A stretch of 64,000 nt of DNA from Flavobacterium okayamense (GTDB taxonomy: Bacteria; Bacteroidota; Bacteroidia; Flavobacteriales; Flavobacteriaceae). The notes below the pieces were generated by a model. The model saw nothing but the letters and a program-made list of their open reading frames with translations, did not search any database and was not told the DNA's origin. Each line of letters opens with the position of its first letter. The first letter of the stretch is position 1. The stretch lies in the NCBI RefSeq assembly GCF_019702945.1, contig NZ_AP024749.1, positions 186,001 to 250,000 of the forward strand, in the 5' to 3' direction. This document shows, one piece after another, positions 8,759 through 17,487 of the stretch. The position numbers and the translations under genes are program-made.

Positions 8759-10036
8759 ATGGAAGCACCTTTAGCAGAACGCATACGACCACAAAATTTA
8801 TCCGAATATATTAGCCAATTACATTTGGTTGGCGAACAAGGTTCGTTAACGCATCAGATAGCGAAAGGTATCATTCCAAGCTTAATTTTATGGGGACCTC
8901 CAGGAACGGGAAAAACTACTTTAGCTCAAATTATGGCTGAAGAAAGTAAACGTCCTTTTTATCAATTGAGTGCTATCCATTCTGGTGTTAAAGAAGTGCG
9001 TGAAGTAATTGAAAAAGCCAAACAAAGCGGCGGACTTTTCACTTCTAAAAATCCTATTTTATTTATTGATGAGATTCATCGTTTTAGTAAATCGCAACAA
9101 GATTCATTACTAGCAGCCGTTGAAAAAGGTTGGGTTACGTTAATTGGTGCTACAACTGAAAATCCAAGTTTTGAAGTTATTCCCGCTTTATTGTCAAGAT
9201 GTCAGGTTTATGTTTTAAATCCGTTTACGAAAGAAGATTTAGAAGCATTATTACATCGAGCAATTGCAGTAGATGAATTTTTGAAAACTAAAAACATTCA
9301 ATTAAAAGAAACCGAAGCTTTACTGAGACTTTCTGGTGGCGATGGTAGAAAACTATTAAATGTATTTGAATTAGTCATCAATGCAACTGATGGTGATGAA
9401 ATTGAGATTACTAACGATAAAGTGATGCAATTGGTTCAAAAGAATACGGTTTTATATGACAAGACAGGCGAACAACATTACGATATAGTTTCAGCGTTTA
9501 TAAAATCGATTCGTGGAAGTGATCCAAATGGTGCCGTGTATTGGTTAGCAAGGATGATTGAAGGTGGTGAAGATGTTAAATTCATAGCTAGAAGAATGCT
9601 AATTTTAGCAAGTGAAGATATTGGAAATGCAAATCCGACTGCCTTAATTATGGCGAATAATACGTTTCAAGCAGTAACCACTATTGGTTATCCCGAAAGT
9701 AGAATAATTTTGAGTCAATGTGCTATTTATTTAGCCACTTCTGCAAAAAGTAATGCGAGTTATATGGCTATTGGAAAAGCGCTACAATTAGTCAAACAAA
9801 CAGGAGATTTACCCGTTCCTATGCATTTGCGAAATGCACCAACGAAACTCATGAAGGATTTAGGTTATGGTGATGAATATAAATATTCACATGATTTTCC
9901 TAACAACTTTGCCGAACAAGAGTTTTTGCCAACTGAAATTTCTGAAACTACATTTTTTGAACCTGGTGAAAACGCACGCGAACGGGAATTGCGTCAGTTT
10001 TTAAAAAATCGATGGAAGGATAAATACAACTACTAA
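8759..10036 (+). CDS. rarA: Replication-associated recombination protein RarA (MgsA)
   Basis: 425 residues from the chosen ATG ([20 protein letters not shown], the family's usual start; a TTG eight codons earlier is rejected because it would lie in front of the promoter). AAA+ ATPase: Walker A GPPGTGKT (46-53), Walker B ILFIDEIH (100-107), sensor 1 GATTENPS, arginine finger in LLSRCQVY. The C-terminal tetramerisation domain includes the [10 protein letters not shown] and [12 protein letters not shown] blocks. RarA acts at stalled replication forks together with RecA and SSB. It converges on the next gene with a 4-bp overlap of stop codons. Confidence 0.95.
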   Translation: MEAPLAERIRPQNLSEYISQLHLVGEQGSLTHQIAKGIIPSLILWGPPGTGKTTLAQIMAEESKRPFYQLSAIHSGVKEVREVIEKAKQSGGLFTSKNPILFIDEIHRFSKSQQDSLLAAVEKGWVTLIGATTENPSFEVIPALLSRCQVYVLNPFTKEDLEALLHRAIAVDEFLKTKNIQLKETEALLRLSGGDGRKLLNVFELVINATDGDEIEITNDKVMQLVQKNTVLYDKTGEQHYDIVSAFIKSIRGSDPNGAVYWLARMIEGGEDVKFIARRMLILASEDIGNANPTALIMANNTFQAVTTIGYPESRIILSQCAIYLATSAKSNASYMAIGKALQLVKQTGDLPVPMHLRNAPTKLMKDLGYGDEYKYSHDFPNNFAEQEFLPTEISETTFFEPGENARERELRQFLKNRWKDKYNY

Positions 10037-10749
10037 AACTTCACGCTAACTTTCTCAGAAATTAATTTTCCATCTTGGTAATATTCAAAATACCAACCGT
10101 TAATTTTCTTTAAAAATGTTCCTTGAATTTCACCTTTTTTACCAATAAAAACATCATTCATTGAAGTGCTTTGTATTAAATAAATAACTTTAGGCTCTTC
10201 ATCTACTAATTTATAACCGTTTTCGATTGGTATCGCAAATAATTGATTCGGGTTAGTTGTTTTTTGTGGTGTTGCCGGAATAACCTCAACAGCTATAACA
10301 TCTTCAATTTGTGTTGGTTTACTTTCAGCTTTATTTTTAAAATTCAATTGTCCTTTTAATGATGTAAGTGCAAATCGAAAGACTTCATTATAAGCTACTT
10401 TTAAAGACTTCTCACGACTACTACCTTTAAAACTCTCCAACAGAACTTTATTTTGACAATCCTTGATTTGAACAACAACATTTGTTGTAAAAAGTTTATT
10501 ACTTTCAATTGCATCTACAAAAAAAGCTTTACAACGATTATTTGCTAAGTATTCTGGCAATTCATCTGTATCATAATAAACAGTAAAACCTTCTGTTTCA
10601 AAAAAAGATTTCATTAATGAATTCAAATTATATTGATCAGCTTCTTTTAAGAAATCAAATTTACTAGGTACTATAACATATTCATATTTCTCTTGTGAAA
10701 AAGAAAAAAAAGAAACTAATAAAACTATTATTAAACTAATTTTTTTCAT
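10033..10749 (-). CDS. Secreted protein of unknown function
   Basis: 238 residues, not assigned to a characterised family. The signal peptide MKKISLIIVLLVSFFSFSQ indicates export. The mature N-terminus (KYEYVIVPSKFDFLKEADQYN) and the DELPEYLANNRCKAFFVD stretch look like a compact alpha/beta domain of about 110 residues, then a linker with ESKPTQIEDVIAVEVIPATPQ and a C-terminal part with short beta segments (GEIQGTFLKKINGWYFEYY). It is the last gene of the ABC/DUF3299/nucleotidase operon, its ATG overlapping the nucleotidase stop by one base. A role linked to the transporter is only an inference. Confidence 0.7.
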   Translation of the reverse strand: MKKISLIIVLLVSFFSFSQEKYEYVIVPSKFDFLKEADQYNLNSLMKSFFETEGFTVYYDTDELPEYLANNRCKAFFVDAIESNKLFTTNVVVQIKDCQNKVLLESFKGSSREKSLKVAYNEVFRFALTSLKGQLNFKNKAESKPTQIEDVIAVEVIPATPQKTTNPNQLFAIPIENGYKLVDEEPKVIYLIQSTSMNDVFIGKKGEIQGTFLKKINGWYFEYYQDGKLISEKVSVKF

Positions 10750-11435
10750 TATAAAATTTTTTTAAGTTCTAACAAATGATTCACTTGAATCAAATCTTTA
10801 TTGACTTGTATATTTTCAGCATTAAAAAAGATAGCATCCATACCAAAATCTAAGGCACCCTCAACATCCGCTTCTAAGCTATCGCCTATCATTAAACTTT
10901 CCCTTTTTGTTGCTTTTGCCAAAGATAAGGCAAAATCGAATATGTTTGGATGTGGTTTTTTTACACCTGCCATTTCAGAATTGGTAACCGATTTAAAATA
11001 ATGTTCAATATTTGAATTCTTCAATTTCTTATCTTGAACAAAATGAAAACCATTTGTAATAATGTGCAATTCATATTTGGGTTGCAAATATTCTAACAAT
11101 TCAATAGCTCCATCAAATAAATGATTACTATTAGGTAAATGTGTAATATAATCTTCAGAAAGTTGGTTTACTAATGTTCTTGAAACTTCTACGTTTAGAA
11201 TATCAAAAACGTCTTTTAAACGATAATAACGTAAATCTTCATGTGAAATTTGATTGACTTGATATAATTTCCAATAATATTGATTTCTTGGAATATAATG
11301 CTTTAAGAATTCATCGGTCGAAAAATCAAATCCGTGCTGTTTAAAAATTACATCAAAAGCAACAGCAGAATTTCTATCGAAATCCCAAAGAGTATGATCT
11401 AAATCGAAAAAAAGGTGTTTTTTGTTTCGAAACAT
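10749..11435 (-). CDS. yjjG: YjjG family noncanonical pyrimidine nucleotidase (HAD superfamily)
   Basis: 228 residues. All four HAD motifs are visible: FFDLDHTLWD with the nucleophilic Asp (residues 9-18), HIITNGF, the lysine in GVKKPHPNIFD, and MIGDSLEADVEGA. The cap domain between motifs I and II and the LWDFDRNS sequence match YjjG. These cytosolic enzymes dephosphorylate modified or noncanonical nucleoside monophosphates, keeping them out of nucleic acids. It is translationally coupled (1-bp overlaps) to both neighbours in an operon with an ABC transporter, a setting I cannot explain functionally. Confidence 0.85.
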   Translation of the reverse strand: MFRNKKHLFFDLDHTLWDFDRNSAVAFDVIFKQHGFDFSTDEFLKHYIPRNQYYWKLYQVNQISHEDLRYYRLKDVFDILNVEVSRTLVNQLSEDYITHLPNSNHLFDGAIELLEYLQPKYELHIITNGFHFVQDKKLKNSNIEHYFKSVTNSEMAGVKKPHPNIFDFALSLAKATKRESLMIGDSLEADVEGALDFGMDAIFFNAENIQVNKDLIQVNHLLELKKIL

Positions 11436-11920
11436 TATTTTCCTGCAGTAATTACAGCATTTTCAACATGATAAATCCAATCTTCTACGTCGTTGTCATT
11501 ATAACGAAACGTCCCTTTTAACGTAACATATTGATCGGTTTTTAATTTTGGTAAATCACCTTTGAATTTAATTCCCATAATGGTTTCTGGCCCCGATTTT
11601 CCACAGAAAAAACATGACGCAAAAACGTTTTTACTGATTGCATAATTCTTATTATCGATAGGAATTATGAAACCTGTAATTATAACAGGCTTACCTTGTA
11701 ACGCTTTTAATTTCGGATTGATTACAGGAAACATCACCTCACCATATTTCTTATCTGGTTTTTTCTGATAATCAATCTGTCCTAATAATTTCCAAGTTAA
11801 AGTGTCGGCAAAAACAACTTTTTCAGTTGATTTTTCTACTTTACTTGTATTATTTTCTGTAAAACTAAATGTTACTATTGAAAGAATCGTTACTACTGTT
11901 AATGTATATATTTTACGCAT
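11435..11920 (-). CDS. DUF3299-like secreted protein
   Basis: 161 residues with signal peptide (MRKIYTLTVVTILSIVTFSF). The core WKLLGQIDYQKK...VMFPVINPKLKALQGKPVIITGFIIPI resembles DUF3299, an OB-like domain; a CFFCGKSGPE motif follows, in which two cysteines could form a disulfide or bind metal. DUF3299 proteins are often found beside MacB-type permease/ATPase pairs, including zinc-regulated loci of gammaproteobacteria, and the same partners occur here upstream. It overlaps the permease stop by 8 bp. Metal-related function is inferred from context. Confidence 0.7.
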   Translation of the reverse strand: MRKIYTLTVVTILSIVTFSFTENNTSKVEKSTEKVVFADTLTWKLLGQIDYQKKPDKKYGEVMFPVINPKLKALQGKPVIITGFIIPIDNKNYAISKNVFASCFFCGKSGPETIMGIKFKGDLPKLKTDQYVTLKGTFRYNDNDVEDWIYHVENAVITAGK

Positions 11921-13178
11921 TTGCTAATGTTTTTGAAATATTTAATGTATATGCTTTTACGGCCGGAATTAATGCAGCAACTATTCCTACAAGCAATGTG
12001 AGTGCTAACAACCAACCTTCTTTGTTCCAAATAAATTCGTACGGATTAAAACTCAATTTAAAGTCGGCTTCCGATGATTTTGAAATGAGAACTAATGCTA
12101 TTCTTCCCAAAATCGTACCAAAAATAAAACCAACAATACACAAAAGCAAACTTTCTATTAAAACAAGTTTTAATAATTGCAATCTTCCTGCTCCATTCAC
12201 TCGTAATAAGGCAAATTCACTTTTACGTTCTTTTAAGGTATTAAACAACGCAATAAATATCGAAATTCCTGAAATCAGCATTATTCCGTAGGCTAAATAA
12301 CGAAGTGCATCAATCCCAACACCAAATAATGTAAATAATCTATTAATTTCAATTGCAGGTGAAGCCGCTTGCATTTTGGTATTTTGAGGAATAATACGTT
12401 GCCAAGTCAATTTTGCCATTGGATTACGCATTTGCAATAAAACTGAAGTAATCTCCATTCCTGGCTCATCCATAGTTAAATCAGCAGCTTCGTGATGCTC
12501 GTGTTCATGTTCGTCGCCTTCTTCATGAACATGACCTTCTTCTCCATGTGCAGGATTTTCGTGTCCTTGATGGTGCATTTGCCATACACTTGGAATAGTA
12601 CACAAAATTAAATTATCTACTACTTTGCCAGTCTGTTTTGCAATTCCTACTACTTTATAAGCATAATGATCATGAACTTCACCTTCTTCGCTATCGCCGT
12701 GTGAACCAAAAAATTCATCTCCAACATTCAAAGTTAGTTTTTGAGCAATTTCACTTCCAATAACTACTTCAAAGTTATTATCGAAAGTTTTACCTTCAGA
12801 AAATTCTACTTTAAAATGATTAAGATAATCCTGATTTGTTCCTAAAATTTTGAAACCTTTATAATTATCTCCAAATGCTAATGGAATGGCTTTTTCAACC
12901 ATTGGGTTTTGCATCCATACTTTTGCCGAATCTAAACTAATATTCCCTGTTGGAGCATCGACTTGATAAATAGACGATAAAATTAATTGTAACGGACTTC
13001 CTTGCGCGCCCATCACTAAATCTATTCCGTCTAAATTATTGGTAAATTTCTCTTCGAACTGTTTTTCTAATAAAATTAAAACCGTAATAATGGCAACACT
13101 TGAGGTTAACAAAATAATACTCAAAATAGTATTCAACGGTTTGAACCAAATATTTCGCCAAGCTAATTTTGTAATCAT
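11913..13178 (-). CDS. FtsX/MacB-like ABC transporter permease with histidine-rich loop
   Basis: 421 residues. One N-terminal helix (residues 15-37), a long extracytoplasmic MacB-type core (about 40-280), then three helices in the FtsX domain including LFNTLKERKSEFALLRVNGA, the classic FtsX signature. Residues 202-229 contain ten histidines among Glu and Gly, and a smaller cluster lies at 160-171, suggesting divalent metal (zinc?) sensing or binding on the periplasmic side. It pairs with the ATPase upstream (1-bp overlap). MacB-like systems move or sense substrates mechanically and need not be importers. Substrate unknown. Confidence 0.85.
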   Translation of the reverse strand: MITKLAWRNIWFKPLNTILSIILLTSSVAIITVLILLEKQFEEKFTNNLDGIDLVMGAQGSPLQLILSSIYQVDAPTGNISLDSAKVWMQNPMVEKAIPLAFGDNYKGFKILGTNQDYLNHFKVEFSEGKTFDNNFEVVIGSEIAQKLTLNVGDEFFGSHGDSEEGEVHDHYAYKVVGIAKQTGKVVDNLILCTIPSVWQMHHQGHENPAHGEEGHVHEEGDEHEHEHHEAADLTMDEPGMEITSVLLQMRNPMAKLTWQRIIPQNTKMQAASPAIEINRLFTLFGVGIDALRYLAYGIMLISGISIFIALFNTLKERKSEFALLRVNGAGRLQLLKLVLIESLLLCIVGFIFGTILGRIALVLISKSSEADFKLSFNPYEFIWNKEGWLLALTLLVGIVAALIPAVKAYTLNISKTLANA

Positions 13179-13807
13179 TATACCATTGTTATTTTGTTAA
13201 TAAACTTCTCTTTAATTCTAGCATCGTGCGTAACAATTACCAATGCTGCTTTGTATTCTTTAGATAAATCTGTCAATAACTGAATTACTTTTTCTGCATT
13301 TTTATCGTCTAAACTAGATGTAGGTTCATCGGCTAAAAGCACTTTTGGATCATTCATTAAAGCACGAGCTATTGAAACGCGTTGCTGCTGGCCAATACTT
13401 AGCTGACTTGGCAATTTATTGGCTTGATTTGCAATATCTAATTTTGCTAGCAATTCTTTTGCTCTTGTTGCATTTTTCTTTCCTGTTGCTAACCAACTCG
13501 CCATTTCTAAATTTTCTAGAACCGTAAGCGAAGCCACAAAATGTGATTTTTGCAATACTAAACCAATATTTTTTCCACGAAATTTATCCCCTTTTGATTC
13601 TGATAAAGAAACCATATTAACTTTATCAATTAAAATTTCGCCCGTTTTTGGTTTTAATAAACCAGCTAAAATATGTAAATAGGTCGTTTTCCCTTTTCCT
13701 GAATCACCTGTTATTATAATGGTGCTACCTGCCTCACAATACAAATCGGGCATGTGAAACAGTTGGTCTTTTGAATAGGAAAATGTAATTCCTTTAGTGC
13801 TTATCAT
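13178..13807 (-). CDS. ABC transporter ATP-binding protein (LolD/MacB type)
   Basis: 209 residues. Walker A GDSGKGKT (34-41), a Q-loop at LVLQKSHF, signature LSIGQQQR (136-143, Ile in place of the usual second Gly), Walker B VLLADEP (156-162), and the H-loop VIVTHD. The short length and the context with an FtsX-like permease place it in the MacB/LolD/FtsE group. It is the first gene of a five-gene minus-strand operon whose stops and starts all overlap. Confidence 0.9.
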   Translation of the reverse strand: MISTKGITFSYSKDQLFHMPDLYCEAGSTIIITGDSGKGKTTYLHILAGLLKPKTGEILIDKVNMVSLSESKGDKFRGKNIGLVLQKSHFVASLTVLENLEMASWLATGKKNATRAKELLAKLDIANQANKLPSQLSIGQQQRVSIARALMNDPKVLLADEPTSSLDDKNAEKVIQLLTDLSKEYKAALVIVTHDARIKEKFINKITMV

Positions 13808-13876
13808 TCTCTAGTTATGAAATTTTAAAGTGCCTGCAAGATAATCAATTCAATAGAAAATAATCCTTAAGAAAAT

Positions 13877-14560
13877 CTAAAAAATTCCTTCATCTACAAA
13901 ACTATAATAACTCTTTTCAGTAATAATTACATGATCTAAAACTTGAATATCTAAATTCTTTCCAGCTTCTTTCATTTTCTTGGTAATTTGAATATCGGCT
14001 TCGCTGGCTTGTAACTTCCCTGAAGGATGATTGTGCGACAAAATAATGGAAGTGGCATTGTGTTCCAAAGCAAGTTTAAACACAATTCGGATATCTACAA
14101 CTGTTCCTGTAATTCCGCCTTTGCTAATTTGTGTTTTGTAAATGACTTTATTTGAATTATTGAGAAACAATACCCAAAATTCTTCGTGTGGCAATTCACC
14201 AATTAACGGTTGCATAATATCGAAAACCGCTTTACTCGAAGTTATTTTCTTGAGTTCGATGACTTCTTCTTCTCGTCTTCTTCTTCCTAATTCTAAAGCG
14301 GCGGCAATGGAAATCGCTTTAGCTTCTCCAATTCCTTTGAAATTCATCAATTGTTGAATGGATAATTTTCCGAGAAGATTTAGATTATTTTGCGAACTGG
14401 CTAAAATGCGTTGGCACAATTGAACGGCACTCTCGTTACGAGAACCCGAACCAATAAGAATAGCTAAAAGTTCAGAATCTGATAAGGAAGATTTTCCTTT
14501 CAATAGAAATTTTTCACGTGGGCGATCGTCCTCGGCCCACTGATTGATTGGCGTGTACAT
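13877..14560 (-). CDS. radC: RadC family JAMM/MPN+ protein
   Basis: 227 residues. An N-terminal helix-hairpin-helix (LMNFKGIGEAKAISIAAALELG) is followed by the JAB1/MPN domain with an intact metalloprotease-type JAMM motif: HNHPSGKLQASEAD with His176, His178 and Asp189, and an upstream glutamate in HEEFWVLFL. RadC proteins were once thought to act in DNA repair, but their biochemical role is unsettled. It has its own promoter and does not appear to be mobile-element associated here, unlike many radC copies. Confidence 0.92.
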   Translation of the reverse strand: MYTPINQWAEDDRPREKFLLKGKSSLSDSELLAILIGSGSRNESAVQLCQRILASSQNNLNLLGKLSIQQLMNFKGIGEAKAISIAAALELGRRRREEEVIELKKITSSKAVFDIMQPLIGELPHEEFWVLFLNNSNKVIYKTQISKGGITGTVVDIRIVFKLALEHNATSIILSHNHPSGKLQASEADIQITKKMKEAGKNLDIQVLDHVIITEKSYYSFVDEGIF

Positions 14561-14586
14561 AAAATTTTATTTGGCGTTTAAAGAAA

Positions 14587-14594
14587 CAAATGTA
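14587..14594 (-). promoter_or_regulatory. -7 box of radC
   Basis: Minus-strand TACATTTG, a perfect TAnnTTTG match 26 bases before the radC ATG. The DUF1287 gene starts in the opposite direction 55 bases away. Confidence 0.55.
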
Positions 14595-14649
14595 TAAAAA
14601 GATTTGATACTAAAAAGATTAGACAATCGTTTTTAATTAAAAAGACACA

Positions 14650-15312
14650 ATGAGATTATTTAGCATTATACTCCTATCAATATTTCTTTTAAACTGTAAA
14701 AAGGAAAGTAAACCAGTTTTTACTCAAAAAATTGAAATAGAAAAACCGAAAGAAGTTTATTTGTTAGAAAATCCAACGGATTTTTATCAAAAACTATCGA
14801 ATGCTGCCGTTTCTATAATTGATCCTGAAGTTGTTTATACACCAACTTACGTTGGGATAAAATATCCAAATGGAGATGTTCCTGCAAAAACTGGAGTTTG
14901 TAGTGATGTGGTCATTAGAGCGTATCGAAAATTAGGTATTGATTTACAAAAAGAAGTTCATGAAGACATGAAAGCTAACTTTTCATTGTATCCAAAAACT
15001 TGGGGATTGAAATCTACCGATAAAAATATTGACCATCGAAGAGTTCCAAATTTAGAAACGTTTTTTGAACGAAAAGGTAAAAGTTTACCCATTACTCAAA
15101 ACGCTAACGATTACAAAGTTGGCGATATTGTTACTTGGCGACTTTCAGGTGATGGCATTCCACATATTGGAATTGTAACGCATTTAAAATCAAATCCCGA
15201 CGCTTCAGGAGGAAAACGAAATAAAATTGTCCACAACATAGGAAGTGGACAAGTTTTAGAAGATTGCCTTTTCAATTGGAAAATTGTTGGGCATTATCGT
15301 TTTGGGAAGTGA
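14650..15312 (+). CDS. DUF1287 lipoprotein, NlpC/P60-like fold
   Basis: 220 residues. The lipobox FLLNC puts a lipidated Cys at residue 16. The conserved region includes GVCSDVVIRAYRKLGIDLQ with Cys84, VHEDM, and GIPHIGIVTH with His172. This Cys-His arrangement is typical of DUF1287, whose members belong to the papain-like NlpC/P60 superfamily and are probably envelope peptidases or amidases acting on peptidoglycan. It faces radC divergently and converges on mpl with a 2-bp gap; mpl recycles peptidoglycan peptides, a suggestive but unproven link. Confidence 0.82.
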   Translation: MRLFSIILLSIFLLNCKKESKPVFTQKIEIEKPKEVYLLENPTDFYQKLSNAAVSIIDPEVVYTPTYVGIKYPNGDVPAKTGVCSDVVIRAYRKLGIDLQKEVHEDMKANFSLYPKTWGLKSTDKNIDHRRVPNLETFFERKGKSLPITQNANDYKVGDIVTWRLSGDGIPHIGIVTHLKSNPDASGGKRNKIVHNIGSGQVLEDCLFNWKIVGHYRFGK

Positions 15313-15314
15313 TA

Positions 15315-16670
15315 TTAACTAATTAACTCTTTTACCTCATCAAAATTCAATCCGCCGTAGTTACCAGAACTCATTAGTAATAAGGCTGAATTATCTAAAT
15401 TTTGGTTGAAAAGAAAGTCTTTGAATTCGGTTGGGTTTGTATAAATTATCAAATCGTTACGTTCAAATGAATTGGCAATTTGGTCGTAGGTTACTTCTTC
15501 TAATTGTTTAATTTTAACAGCATCTGGCGAATAGAAAACCACCGCAACATCTGCAGCATCTAAAGCGCCTTGGTATTCTTTTAAAAACTCGGCATTTAAA
15601 CTACTATAGGTATGCAATTCTAAACACGCAACTAATTTTCTATCGGGATATTGATTTTTTACTGCTTTTGTAGTTGCTGAAACCTTACTTGGCGAATGCG
15701 CAAAATCTTTATACGCAACCTTATTTGAACTTTCTGCAATTTTCTCTAAACGTTTGCTTGCTCCTTTAAAAGTAGCAATTGCTTCGTAGAATTCGGCTTC
15801 ATCGACACCCATACATTGGCAAATCCATTTCGCTCCAGCTAAGTTGTTTAAATTGTGTGCTCCAAAAACCTCAATTGGCATCGCACCATCCGGCGTTTCT
15901 AACAATGTAGTTCCATTTTCAACTGAATATTCCGGTGTTTGGTAAGCAATTTTACGAATTTGGTTTTCACATTCTTCCGCCACTTGCTTTACTATTGGAT
16001 CTTCTTCATTATATACCAAAATTCCACCTTTAGTAATTAAATTGGTAAAAATTCTAAATTGGTCTACATAATTATCGAATGTTGGAAACACATTAATATG
16101 ATCCCAAGCAATTCCTGAAATTAGAGCAATATTGGGTTGGTACAAATGAAACTTAGGACGCAAATCGATAGGAGATGTTAAATACTCATCGCCTTCTAAA
16201 ACAATAAATTCATTTTCTTCAGTTAAATGCACCATGGTATCAAAACCTTCTAATTGCGCACCCACCATATAATCAACCTTAACATCATGATAATTCATCA
16301 CGTGCAAAATCATAGAAGTAATGGTTGTTTTTCCGTGAGAACCGCCAATTACAACACGCGTTTTATCTTTCGATTGTTCGTATAAAAATTCAGGATACGA
16401 ATAGATTTTTACGCCTAATTCTTGAGCACGTAGCAATTCGGCATTGTCTTTTTTGGCATGCATTCCTAAAATTACCGCATCTAAATCGGAGGTGATTCTT
16501 TCGGGAAACCAACCTAATTCAATGGGCAACAAACCTTTTTTCTCTAAACGCGATTTTGACGGTTCAAAAATTGCATCGTCGCTTCCAGTTACTTGATATC
16601 CTTTTTCGTGTAAGGCTAAGGCTAAGTTGTGCATGGCTGCTCCGCCAATGGCTATGAAGTGTACTCTCAT
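15315..16670 (-). CDS. mpl: UDP-N-acetylmuramate:L-alanyl-gamma-D-glutamyl-meso-diaminopimelate ligase
   Basis: 451 residues, Mur ligase family. The N-terminal Rossmann start VHFIAIGGAAMHNLALAL and the ATP loop GGSHGKTT (109-116) are clear; the central domain holds VLEGDEY and DHINVFPT, and the C-terminal domain has KDFAHSPSKVSATT. The sequence departs from MurC (present elsewhere in the window) in the way Mpl does, and the tripeptide ligase reuses murein peptides from the cytoplasm. Presence of Mpl agrees with meso-diaminopimelate in the wall. A heptad repeat array lies directly upstream. Confidence 0.92.
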   Translation of the reverse strand: MRVHFIAIGGAAMHNLALALHEKGYQVTGSDDAIFEPSKSRLEKKGLLPIELGWFPERITSDLDAVILGMHAKKDNAELLRAQELGVKIYSYPEFLYEQSKDKTRVVIGGSHGKTTITSMILHVMNYHDVKVDYMVGAQLEGFDTMVHLTEENEFIVLEGDEYLTSPIDLRPKFHLYQPNIALISGIAWDHINVFPTFDNYVDQFRIFTNLITKGGILVYNEEDPIVKQVAEECENQIRKIAYQTPEYSVENGTTLLETPDGAMPIEVFGAHNLNNLAGAKWICQCMGVDEAEFYEAIATFKGASKRLEKIAESSNKVAYKDFAHSPSKVSATTKAVKNQYPDRKLVACLELHTYSSLNAEFLKEYQGALDAADVAVVFYSPDAVKIKQLEEVTYDQIANSFERNDLIIYTNPTEFKDFLFNQNLDNSALLLMSSGNYGGLNFDEVKELIS

Positions 16671-16673
16671 ATT

Positions 16674-16708
16674 ATAAGTCGAAAGTGAAAAGTAAAAAGT
16701 AAAAAGTT
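16674..16708 (-). repeat. Five-unit heptad array upstream of mpl
   Basis: Five consecutive 7-bp units, NAAAGTN on the plus strand, with the G of each AAGT at 16678, 16685, 16692, 16699 and 16706. Read in the direction of mpl the units are ACTTTTT-like, close to tandem TAnnTTT -7 boxes. Confidence 0.7.
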
Positions 16709-16730
16709 TTAAAACCTTCTCTTATAATTC

Positions 16731-17414
16731 TCACAAATTAAATTCTTTTTTTAATTGTTTGGCTTTGTCTGTATACTTAAGCTTGTTCAAATATAAGTCA
16801 TATAATTTTTCAAACGTAGTTTTTGAATTGCCAATTTTATGTGCTAAACTGTAATTCTTTTCCGCACTTTGATAACGTTTAAAATAGACATCGATGTAAC
16901 CTTTTGCTAAATAGCCATCTACTTTGGAGAGATTCAACAATTCTGATGCATATTTTTGTGCTTTCTTTTCGCTTCCACCAATAATTCCCGGAAGTTCTAT
17001 ATACAACATAACCAGTGCCCAACGCGTATCGATATGTTTTTTGTCGAGTTCTGCCGCTTTTAAAAATGCATCTTCAACATCACCTATAAGACCTAAAGCT
17101 TTCCATTTAGAACTTTCTTTGGCTTTCATCCCTAAAGCGCCACCATATTTATACCAATAATTCGCATTTTGTGGGAACTTTTCGCGAAGGCTTTTATATT
17201 TTGCAATGGCAGAATCCCAATTCTTCAAGTGTCCAAAAATATCTCCTAAATATTCAATCGCTTGATAATTATTTGGATTTTGAACTATAGCTTTTTCAAA
17301 ATTATTTTGCGCTAATTCCCATTTTTTTTCTGCAAAATATTGTTTCCCTAATTCGAAGTTTGATTGGGAAAATAGTTGAAACGTAACTAAAAAAAAGAAA
17401 ATTATTTTTCGCAT
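16731..17414 (-). CDS. Secreted tetratricopeptide repeat protein
   Basis: 227 residues from the chosen ATG, which begins the signal peptide MRKIIFFFLVTFQLFSQ; the frame is open 24 codons further upstream, but that part is not signal-like and crosses a promoter. At least three TPR units can be read, for example NFELGKQYFAEKKWELAQNNFEKAIVQNPNN, split by YQAIEYLGDIFGHLKNWDSAIAKYK, and later AKGYIDVYFKRYQSAEKNYSLAHKIG. It probably acts as a periplasmic protein-protein interaction module; partner unknown. It lies upstream of mpl on the same strand and divergent from the CarboxypepD_reg gene. Confidence 0.8.
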   Translation of the reverse strand: MRKIIFFFLVTFQLFSQSNFELGKQYFAEKKWELAQNNFEKAIVQNPNNYQAIEYLGDIFGHLKNWDSAIAKYKSLREKFPQNANYWYKYGGALGMKAKESSKWKALGLIGDVEDAFLKAAELDKKHIDTRWALVMLYIELPGIIGGSEKKAQKYASELLNLSKVDGYLAKGYIDVYFKRYQSAEKNYSLAHKIGNSKTTFEKLYDLYLNKLKYTDKAKQLKKEFNL

Positions 17415-17420
17415 AGTTGT

Positions 17421-17428
17421 CAAATTTA
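17421..17428 (-). promoter_or_regulatory. -7 box of the TPR gene
   Basis: Minus-strand TAAATTTG, a perfect -7 box that ends six bases before the chosen ATG, again predicting a message with almost no leader. Confidence 0.5.
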
Positions 17429-17487
17429 TAAAAACAAAAAATAATGCTTTAATAATTTTAATATTTTTACTTAATATTAATTCCATT

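Noticed and set aside
12520..12600. Histidine-rich loop of the permease as a sequencing repeat artefact
   Set aside because: The codons vary, the frame is intact, and similar loops are known in metal-related permeases.
13345..13527. Open frame opposite the ABC ATPase gene
   Set aside because: It is an antisense shadow with no family features.
14142..14357. Open frame opposite radC
   Set aside because: It is an antisense shadow; radC is complete and conserved.
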